Notes under the pieces: model-generated
Seen by the model: the letters and a program-made list of their open reading frames with translations, nothing else
The model's database searches: none
Told to the model about the DNA's origin: nothing
Origin: Benthicola sp964195715
Lineage (GTDB): Bacteria > Gemmatimonadota > Gemmatimonadetes > Palauibacterales > Palauibacteraceae
Assembly (NCBI GenBank): GCA_964195715.1
Contig: CAXMRU010000258.1
Location: forward strand, 1 to 7,801
Length of the DNA: 7,801 nucleotides
Direction: 5' to 3'
Shown here: positions 1 through 4,514 of the stretch, piece by piece
Layout of the letters: each line of letters begins with the position of its first letter
Numbering within the stretch: the stretch's first letter is position 1
Translations under genes and position numbers: made by a program

Positions 1-2
1 AG

Positions 3-260
3 CTCGGGATGGCGTCCAGCGAGTTCAGCATCACATCGGCTCACATCGGTGGGATGGACGGGCTGGCGTACGATCGTGGCACCTGGGCGTGGACCGGCAC
101 CCCTCCAGAAATGACGGAGCCCGTCACGGAAACCGGGAAGCAGGTTGTGATTGCGCGTCGGCAGGAAGACGGGTCGTGGCTCTGGACCGAAGTGATCTGG
201 AACTCTGATTTGCCTTTGCCTGAGCCGGAATCCGCTCCGGACGAACCGCAAGTAGAGTAG
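3..260 (+). CDS. DUF4440 / SnoaL-like protein, C-terminal part (5' end outside window)
   Basis: The reading frame is open to the left edge, so only the last 85 codons are visible and the ATG at position 9 is probably internal. The visible part contains AYDRGTWAWTG, then a short loop, then GKQVVIARRQEDGSW and IWNSDLPLP. That is the usual end of small NTF2-fold proteins of the DUF4440/SnoaL-like group: a beta strand after 'AYDRG', a 'GK..vi.rRq.DGSW' strand and a final 'WnsdlP' strand. These proteins are about 130-170 aa long and form a cone-shaped pocket; most have no known substrate. An acidic, proline-rich tail follows. The gene converges on the minus-strand AbiEi relic. Family assignment rests on motif recognition; the function is unknown. 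Confidence 0.7.
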   Translation, partial: LGMASSEFSITSAHIGGMDGLAYDRGTWAWTGTPPEMTEPVTETGKQVVIARRQEDGSWLWTEVIWNSDLPLPEPESAPDEPQVE

Positions 261-278
261 CGGAGCGCGTGGATAGCC

Positions 279-298
279 GGCCTGGCTTAGGCGAGGCC
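279..298. terminator. Weak hairpin between convergent genes
   Basis: Arms GGCCT and AGGCC, then a G:G mismatch and two more G-C pairs, close on a TTAG loop. It lies just after the DUF4440-like stop codon and before the AbiEi relic's 3' end. It has no T-run on either strand, so termination is only a guess from its position. Confidence 0.25.
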
Positions 299-335
299 CC
301 ACAGGACTTTCCGCTGGAGATGGCCTCGGTAAGCC

Positions 336-907
336 TCACGCCACCTCCTGCCAGCCCCGCTCCAGGACGCGCTCGGGGACGATCAGATTCCAGCCGGAGA
401 CGAGTTTTCCGGATTCCCGAATCGGGCTGAGGTAACGGGGCTGCGCCGGTGAGTGCTCGCGGAGCGCCTCCAGGTGCTTGTCCTCTACAAACAGCGCTTC
501 TCGGTGCTGTTCGAGGAAGAAGCCTACCCGGGCGACCGTGAGTGCGGACTCGAGCTTGAAGGCGTACTCGATGACGGCATCGACGTCGAAGAACTCGACC
601 ATCTCCAGCTAGCGCCAGATCTCCTCCCAGCCGCCGCTCCTGTGTCCGGTGCGTCGAGCACATCCACAAGCGTGCGCTCGAGGTTTCCGACCCGTACGAC
701 GCCGCCAGCATGGCGCTCTTCGACGACGCTCCCGCCCAGCGCCGGGAGCGAGCGCACGGGCACCGGCACTTGCACGGGCACGAATTCCATGTCCCGAAAC
801 GAGAATGGACGCGTTCGCCCCCGGGTGAGGTAGTGGAACCGGCGCCACACCGTGTAAGCCTTGCCATGAAACTGGAGTGCGGCGTGGAGTTCTCGCAGGG
901 TCCGTCG
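336..907 (-). pseudogene. Broken AbiEi-family (type IV TA) antitoxin gene
   Basis: Read on the minus strand, one frame (907 down to about 645) gives RELHAALQFHGKAYTVWRRF, YLTRGRTRPFSFRDMEF, GGVVRVGNLERTLVDVLDAP. The neighbouring frame (about 645 to 336) continues with GGWEEIWR, a TAG stop at 609-611, then LEMVEFFDVDAVIEYA, ARVGFFLEQHREAL, LEALREHSPAQPRYL and SGWNLIVPERVLERGWQEV. Joined, they match the middle and C-terminal part of AbiEi-type antitoxins, in which 'R.t.lERTLVDvLd.P.lgGGWEEiWrSLe' is typical. Two lesions are visible: a net -1 (or +2) frameshift near 631-645, and a stop where Ser is normally found. The N-terminal winged helix is absent. The frame meets a TAG at 908-910, only 5 bp from the end of the lipoprotein gene, so the 5' end was probably deleted. 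No AbiEii toxin follows. A sequencing error could explain one lesion but not all three. Confidence 0.75.
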
Positions 908-915
908 CTAAGCGC

Positions 916-1305
916 TCAACTTTTGCGACCCGGCTTTTCCTCTCGAAGAAGCACACCCGTCGTGATGTCGAAGACCATTATGGCAATCACGCCCCCGCTC
1001 CTCCCGTACTCCCGCACCACGACCTCTTTCTTGTCCCCACCGGGCCTATAGACCAGCCAACCGCCTGGGGGCACGTACTTGTCGACGGTCGCGCAGTTTC
1101 CGGCCTTGTACTTCTTCTTCTGTTGGCCTGGCGGCTCGCCCGGCATCCAAACCTTGCATTGTCCCGGCGGCGGCAGGTGGCCCGGGGGTATTCCGTATCT
1201 CGCCGCGGTGCTGGCGTTCTCGGAAGGGCCCGTTTTCCATGTAACGCTTGAGCAGGCGGCGGTCAGGGCCACGGCCACGAGGGGGCAAAGCCATCGAACT
1301 CGCAT
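916..1305 (-). CDS. Small PPG-rich lipoprotein of unknown function
   Basis: The protein has 129 residues. The start is fixed by an AAGGAGG ribosome binding site (1311-1317) five bases upstream of the ATG; the frame extends 19 codons further but without such a site. Residues 1-18 form a lipoprotein signal peptide: MRVRW, a hydrophobic core, and lipobox LTAAC with Cys18 as the lipidated residue, so the mature protein should be membrane-anchored. The mature part has a GIPPGHLPPPGQCKVW stretch (38-53) and a partner PGEPPGQQ (55-62). Cys50 and Cys71 could pair. A basic KKKYK run follows, then VPPGGWLVYRP (78-88) and a C-terminal strand region with VVVREY and a final LLREEKP. This 'PPGH.PPPG.C..W.PG.PPG.Q' layout recurs in small uncharacterised envelope lipoproteins. 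It is transcribed alone, away from the intergenic region at 1306-1723. The function is unknown. Confidence 0.8.
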   Translation of the reverse strand: MRVRWLCPLVAVALTAACSSVTWKTGPSENASTAARYGIPPGHLPPPGQCKVWMPGEPPGQQKKKYKAGNCATVDKYVPPGGWLVYRPGGDKKEVVVREYGRSGGVIAIMVFDITTGVLLREEKPGRKS

Positions 1306-1723
1306 CGGTTCCTCCTTCGTACGTCTGTGTTCGGAGCAGTAGCGATGCTGCTCTCCGAGCACTTGGCATTATTGAGAGCATTTACTCTCCAGTTCCGTGC
1401 CACACTGTAAGTAGCTTGTCCGTGGTAGTTACATATCGACGAGGGGTGCACTGATATGGCAGAATTGCGGTCTATCGCACTAAATGCATGTACAAAGCAG
1501 TTGATGTTGACGTGATCGCCGCGCCAGGTAGATCTCCTTGAAGTGACTGAGGATTGTCGCGACGCCTGCCAGGAGAGCACCTAGCTTGGCTTGCTCGCGC
1601 AGCGTCCGACGTCAACGAGCATCATCGACCTTCGTCCAGAGGAAGAATGCGCCTGTAAATTGGAGAGTGTCCCCGCAGCTCAGGCGCTGACCGTTAATCG
1701 AATCGCGTTCGAAAGGAGGAGAA
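1306..1723. other. Intergenic region without a convincing gene
   Basis: This 418-bp stretch lies between the divergent lipoprotein (-) and methyltransferase relic (+). It holds the lipoprotein leader with one hairpin (1332-1357), the two ribosome binding sites, and no recognisable sigma-70 promoter. On the minus strand, 1480-1611 is open without an ATG and reads LREQAKLGALLAGVATILSH, then FKEIYLARRSR, before a TAG at 1480-1482. Above the TGA at 1612-1614 the same frame reads FTGAFFLWTKVDDAR. This has a protein-like look (an amphipathic start, then a possible membrane helix) and could be the tail of a decayed gene, but I cannot name it. Longer frames here give low-complexity shadow translations. 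Confidence 0.5.
1332..1357 (-). other. Hairpin in the lipoprotein 5' leader
   Basis: Arms GAGCAG (1334-1339) and CTGCTC (1348-1353) extend inward by two pairs to a four-base loop, and outward by one or two pairs past a bulged T. It is about 30-50 bases upstream of the lipoprotein start, inside its probable leader. It could stabilise the mRNA or be a protein-binding site; nothing shows which. Confidence 0.35.
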
Positions 1724-1909
1724 ATGAGGCCATCGGACGTAATCTACTCTGTGGCGACAGGTCCTGAGCATCGGCGTAAGCTCCTGACGCCGGTCGGACT
1801 CATCGTGTTCAGCGCTCTGCTCCTCGCGATGGTCTTCGCGTGGAAGTACAGGCGGCGAGTTCCGATGTTCGTTCGGAGACCCCGAGCTGGGGCCGCAAAC
1901 AAGGGGTGA
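1724..1909 (+). pseudogene. Internally deleted isoprenylcysteine/PEMT-family methyltransferase relic
   Basis: A 61-codon frame starts behind a very good ribosome binding site (AAAGGAGG, 1712-1719). Residues 1-40 (MRPSDVIYSVATGP, basic HRRK, then LLTPVGLIVF and a transmembrane stretch to about residue 40) look like the N-terminus of membrane methyltransferases of the ICMT/PEMT type. Residues 41-54 (KYRRRVPMFVRRPR) look like their extreme C-terminus, normally 'EYRRRVPMFiPR'. The members I know are roughly 200 aa, so about 140 residues are missing. The lost part includes the other membrane helices and the SAM-binding region with its conserved His/Pro/Glu residues. The join lies near 1844 and is in frame. 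The product cannot be a methyltransferase; it is either a dead relic or a one-helix microprotein that is still translated. The VOC gene starts 15 bp downstream and may be cotranscribed. Confidence 0.65.
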
Positions 1910-1924
1910 CACCGTGAGGGCACT

Positions 1925-2269
1925 ATGAGATTCAGCTTCGATTGCATCTTCCACTACGTGACGGATATGGATCGTGCCATCCGGTTCTACAGCGAGGTTC
2001 TGGGCATGAGCTTGACGGCGCGAGATTCCGTCGTCCGGTTCGACATCGATGGGGTGCTGTTCGAGCTGGTTCCAGCGCCGGCGGGGGAGAAGCCGACCGG
2101 CACGGGCAATGGCCGTATCTGCCTCAAGGTCGATGATATCGAAGAGGCGGTTCGGGAACTCCATGAGCGAGGCGTGGGCACGGGCGAGATCGAGGATGTC
2201 GGAACCGGGATGCTCGCGTTCTTCGAGGATCCTGACGGTAACGAGATCTGTCTCTGGCAGCATCGATAG
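1925..2269 (+). CDS. VOC-family protein (glyoxalase / bleomycin-resistance fold)
   Basis: The protein has 114 residues, normal for a single-chain VOC protein with two beta-alpha-beta-beta-beta modules. Module one: FHYVTDMDRAIRFYSEVLGM (9-28), then VLFELVP (44-50). Module two: ICLKVDDIEEAVRELHERGV (65-84), then MLAFFEDPDGNEICLWQ (96-112). The 'FY...LG' and 'DPDGN' signatures are clear. Three of the four usual metal-ligand positions have plausible ligands: His10, Glu47 and Glu107. The fourth, usually His at the start of module two's first strand, falls on Arg64, so metal binding may be altered. Family members include glyoxalases, extradiol dioxygenases, epimerases and drug-binding proteins; the substrate cannot be told here. 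The ATG has only a modest GAGGG site (1916-1920). It converges on the toxin gene. Confidence 0.85.
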   Translation: MRFSFDCIFHYVTDMDRAIRFYSEVLGMSLTARDSVVRFDIDGVLFELVPAPAGEKPTGTGNGRICLKVDDIEEAVRELHERGVGTGEIEDVGTGMLAFFEDPDGNEICLWQHR

Positions 2270-2274
2270 TAATG

Positions 2275-2301
2275 CCAGGCGTGCAATCACTGCACGCCTG
2301 G
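2275..2301. terminator. Perfect 11-bp hairpin at the convergent VOC/toxin junction
   Basis: Arms CCAGGCGTGCA (2275-2285) and TGCACGCCTGG (2291-2301) pair perfectly around the loop ATCAC. It starts six bases after the VOC stop codon and spans the last five codons and the stop codon of the nucleotidyltransferase. It works as a hairpin on both strands, as expected for a shared terminator of convergent genes. Neither strand has a T-run after it, so it is not a textbook intrinsic terminator. It could also protect mRNA 3' ends. Confidence 0.5.
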
Positions 2302-3111
2302 GTCGGCGTCGACGAAGATCCGTTTGAGGACATCCAAGAACCGCTCGAAGTCCTCGTCCGTCGGGTTAACGGCCTCCCTGACTCGAATCGATCCCAACGA
2401 AGTCGCGTCTTCAAAAAGCTCGTTCATTATCAGCCGCGCACTCGATTCCGAGGTCCTGTTGCCCCGGAACCGTTCGATCTCCTCGAATTCAGATTCAGTC
2501 AGCAAAGCAACTGTGTTGTAAAGATCTTCCGCGTGATTCGCTCCCAGCTGAGCCTCCGCGTCCATGATCCGATCGTGTAGAGCATGGAGTTTCAGCAACA
2601 GCACGGAGTAGGGATGTGGAAGTTCGACGCTCGTACCCCCGAGCGACATCGTGGTAGTCGACCAGTGAACGGTCTCAGCTTCGGGCGTGACTCTCGCATG
2701 CAACTCACGGTAGTCTCTTGGACGAATCCTTACTTGGTCCATGACTGCTCCCTCGACCGGAGGTGCCAACAAATCAATCTTGATCGACAGGCGCCTGCCA
2801 CCGAAGTCGAGCCCGCGTTTGAATTGGAAGTACCTTGCTGCTTGTACCGGCTCGTAGCCCAGACCATCGAGAATCTCCCTGAGTTGCCTGGTCTTCTCGG
2901 CGCTGGAAATAACCTCAGCCGGCAAGAAGACATCGAGGTCAGCTGTCGCCCGGGCAACCCGTGGTGTTCCGAGGACTGTCAGCTGTCCGGACGCCTCAAC
3001 AAGCTCCGTCTTCAGCACCAAGCCGTAGCCGCCACCCACAACCAGTCGAATGCCCTTGTCTTGTGCTTGGGCAGACAGCTCGACGAGAGCCTCTCTGAGC
3101 GGATCACTCAT
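2287..3111 (-). CDS. AbiEii-type nucleotidyltransferase (putative type IV TA toxin)
   Basis: The protein has 274 residues. A nucleotidyltransferase core is visible: VVGGGYGLVLK (24-34) is the glycine-rich nucleotide-binding turn. RATADLDVFLP (54-64) carries the metal-binding Asp58 and Asp60. KIDLL (111-115) supplies the third carboxylate, Asp113. HPYSVLLLKLHALHDR (166-181) and HAEDLY (193-198) correspond to the helical 'K...R..KD..D' motifs of AbiEii toxins. The known relative AbiEii binds GTP, and related MenT toxins transfer nucleotides to tRNA and stop growth; which target applies here is inference. The start codon overlaps the antitoxin stop as ATGA (3108-3111), so translation is probably coupled; upstream there is only a weak site, and a small inverted repeat with arms GCGAG and CTCGC at 3112-3123. 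It is cotranscribed as the second gene, the canonical AbiE order. The last codons lie in a strong hairpin. Confidence 0.8.
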   Translation of the reverse strand: MSDPLREALVELSAQAQDKGIRLVVGGGYGLVLKTELVEASGQLTVLGTPRVARATADLDVFLPAEVISSAEKTRQLREILDGLGYEPVQAARYFQFKRGLDFGGRRLSIKIDLLAPPVEGAVMDQVRIRPRDYRELHARVTPEAETVHWSTTTMSLGGTSVELPHPYSVLLLKLHALHDRIMDAEAQLGANHAEDLYNTVALLTESEFEEIERFRGNRTSESSARLIMNELFEDATSLGSIRVREAVNPTDEDFERFLDVLKRIFVDADPGVQ

Positions 3112-4169
3112 GCGAGTTCTCGCTCTTCGAGAATCGTGGTCAGCAGTTGGTCCGCCGTCTCACGCTCCCGTTTGTCGCCATTCGCCAACTCCAGGAACAC
3201 CTGAAGCGGGGATGTCCAGTCGACGCCTTCCGCTTGCCTCAGGTCGAAGAACACGGATGGATCATCGGTCGATATCACCTCCAGATTCGGGAACAGGCTC
3301 GACGCGTCCAGCTCGATCCGCTCGGCGACGTCTCCCAACTGAGAGACGTACAGGCGCGTCATGGGTCGAGATGAAGCCATCAACACGTAGCGGGCTCTTC
3401 CGTCCGCAGCGACTCGTATCCGCGTTTGCCTGGACCAGTCAATCAGGCGAGCCAATGAGCCGGGTCCAATAGCTGCTTTCCCAACGATTCGATCCTTGGC
3501 TACCGGCTGCCGAAATCCGGATCTGAGGTTCTCCAGCAAGCGCCCCGGTTGAAGCAGCCGAACTGTCGGCTTCTTAGCTACAAGCAGGTCCTCTTCGTAC
3601 CTCGCGAGTACCTTCGAAACAGTCGAGAAAGCAATCTTTACTCCGCGGTTCTCTATGGCATCGCGAACCTCACCTACACTCCCGAATTCCCGTTCCTCCA
3701 GCAGAACGCGCCCTACGAGTGAGCTCTTCCCCTGATAGACTTGCTTGATGGAACTGCTCGTCGGGTACCGGTTCTTCGCGCCGGTGCGCAGGATAAACCA
3801 ATCGTCTGGTACGTAGATCACGCCGTTGCCGCTGAAGTCTATTCCACTGATTCCCTCGCGAATCAGTAGTTCCAATGTCTCATCGTTGAGGTACGGAGCC
3901 ATCAGAAGAGGTAGCGAAGCAAGCTCACCGCCTTCGGTGGTCTTCCACCTTTGAAGCTGTGCGATGGCCTGGTTGATGGACCGTGGTGTCGAGAGCCGTG
4001 AGTACTCGACGGCGAAGATCCTTGTTCGTCCGTCGAAGGACAGCCCAAGTAACCAATCGACGCGAGTTCCACCGGACGCGTCTTCTATTCGCAGAAGCTC
4101 GATCTCGAGAGGATCGAGAGAAACGGCCCCAGCTCGAAGGAGCTCGAGTGCCTGACGTTCACTTAGCAT
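3108..4169 (-). CDS. AbiEi-like antitoxin / autoregulator with nuclease-fold-like N-terminus
   Basis: The protein has 353 residues. Residues 35-75 (TRVDWLLGL, IFAVEYSRLS, then INQAIAQLQRW) resemble a PD-(D/E)xK-type restriction-fold core: Asp38, then Glu55, with the usual lysine of 'ExK' replaced (EYS). Residues 90-130 contain APYLND, IREGISGIDFSGNGVIYV, the 'GIgYlDlsGNa' hallmark of the long AbiEi-like proteins. Residues about 148-198 form a winged helix (SLVGRVLLEEREFGSVGEVR, then FSTVSKVLARYEEDLLVAKK). The C-terminal half (RYVLMASS, TRLYVSQLG and SPLQVFLELANGDKRERETA, 320-339) matches their antitoxin domain. Its likely roles are neutralising the downstream nucleotidyltransferase and repressing its own operon. 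The start has AAAGGA seven bases upstream (4177-4182). Base composition is lower in G+C than the flanking amine oxidase, suggesting acquisition. The antitoxin role is inferred from family and gene order. Confidence 0.78.
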   Translation of the reverse strand: MLSERQALELLRAGAVSLDPLEIELLRIEDASGGTRVDWLLGLSFDGRTRIFAVEYSRLSTPRSINQAIAQLQRWKTTEGGELASLPLLMAPYLNDETLELLIREGISGIDFSGNGVIYVPDDWFILRTGAKNRYPTSSSIKQVYQGKSSLVGRVLLEEREFGSVGEVRDAIENRGVKIAFSTVSKVLARYEEDLLVAKKPTVRLLQPGRLLENLRSGFRQPVAKDRIVGKAAIGPGSLARLIDWSRQTRIRVAADGRARYVLMASSRPMTRLYVSQLGDVAERIELDASSLFPNLEVISTDDPSVFFDLRQAEGVDWTSPLQVFLELANGDKRERETADQLLTTILEERELA

Positions 4170-4193
4170 ATCGTTTTCCTTTAATGTACAATG

Positions 4194-4207
4194 TTCTTAC
4201 GTAAGAA
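4194..4207. promoter_or_regulatory. Perfect 14-bp palindrome, candidate AbiEi operator 1
   Basis: TTCTTACGTAAGAA is fully self-complementary, centred between 4200 and 4201. It lies 25-38 bases upstream of the antitoxin ATG, in the leader or overlapping the promoter. Characterised AbiEi proteins repress their own operon by binding inverted repeats upstream of it, so this is a natural operator candidate. The binding itself is inference. Confidence 0.6.
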
Positions 4208-4225
4208 AACCAGTACTCCAATTGC

Positions 4226-4253
4226 ATAATAGACAGTGAAATGGGTATTTAAG
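4226..4253 (-). promoter_or_regulatory. Possible promoter of the TA operon
   Basis: On the minus strand, TATTAT (4226-4231) is a near-consensus -10 box. CTTAAA (4248-4253), 16 bases upstream, is a poor -35 box. Transcription would begin near 4219 and read through operator 1, and both palindromes would flank the promoter. The AT-richness of the region makes chance matches easy. Confidence 0.35.
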
Positions 4254-4292
4254 CTTGTACAAGAGCATTGTATTTTCCTATATACGTATGTT

Positions 4293-4306
4293 TTCTTACG
4301 CAGGAA
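4293..4306. promoter_or_regulatory. Degenerate second palindrome, candidate AbiEi operator 2
   Basis: TTCTTACGCAGGAA differs from the palindrome at 4194-4207 at two positions in its right half. Extended leftward, GTTTTCTTACG (4290-4300) is an exact inverted copy of 4200-4210. The centres are 99 bp apart. A perfect and an imperfect site flanking an AT-rich promoter suit cooperative binding or looping by the autoregulator. An 11-bp terminal inverted repeat of a tiny element is an alternative, but I see no target duplication. Confidence 0.5.
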
Positions 4307-4514
4307 ATATAGCCGATTCGCGAAACTTGGCAACCCGGAGACACTTGAAGATCACTCGCGAGGAGTGGTAGCTCGAGATGGAGGAGCGAGAGCGACAGCG
4401 CCAAGAGCAAGGGCAGGCGTTCCGGGACAGGTCACCTTGACGCGTTGGAGCGGTTTGGCTTTCGTTGATTTGCCTACCGACCGCGGACGATCCGCAATTG
4501 GAGGACCGACACGC

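Larger units (their letters stand above)
4170..4514. other. Divergent control region between TA operon and amine oxidase
   Basis: The first part (to about 4310) is strikingly AT-rich: 42 G+C in the 120 bases 4201-4320. It contains the antitoxin ribosome binding site, two related palindromes, a CTTGTACAAG palindrome (4254-4263) and possible promoters in both directions. On the plus strand TTGCAT (4222-4227) and TATTTA (4246-4251) are 18 bases apart. The second part (about 4311-4514) is GC-rich leader of the amine oxidase, with GGAGG at 4500-4504 and a possible but weak TTGACG (4437-4442) promoter box. A plus-strand frame here reads RNLATRRHLKITREEW, a TAG, then LEMEERERQRQEQGQAF to a TGA at 4438-4440. 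It could be a gene-tail relic but is not recognised. An uninterrupted frame also joins 4236 to the oxidase, but its first 93 codons look non-coding. Confidence 0.6.

Noticed and set aside
453..833. 126-codon plus-strand frame
   Set aside because: It is the antisense shadow of the AbiEi relic, Ser/Thr/Pro-rich with no ribosome binding site.
124..867. 247-codon minus-strand frame across the left end
   Set aside because: Its translation is low in structure. The AbiEi similarity lies in the other two minus-strand frames.
1694..2290. 198-codon minus-strand frame opposite the methyltransferase relic and VOC gene
   Set aside because: The plus-strand VOC gene has complete family motifs. The opposing frame has none.
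2584..3204. 206-codon plus-strand frame opposite the toxin
   Set aside because: It is antisense to the nucleotidyltransferase motifs, with no ribosome binding site and no domain pattern.
4200..4300. Small mobile element bounded by 11-bp inverted repeats
   Set aside because: Each repeat is half of a local palindrome, no target-site duplication is visible, and the spacing fits a promoter with two operators better.
4236..4514. 93-codon N-terminal extension of the amine oxidase frame
   Set aside because: It runs through the AT-rich operator region, has no ribosome binding site, and would bury the signal peptide that starts at 4515.
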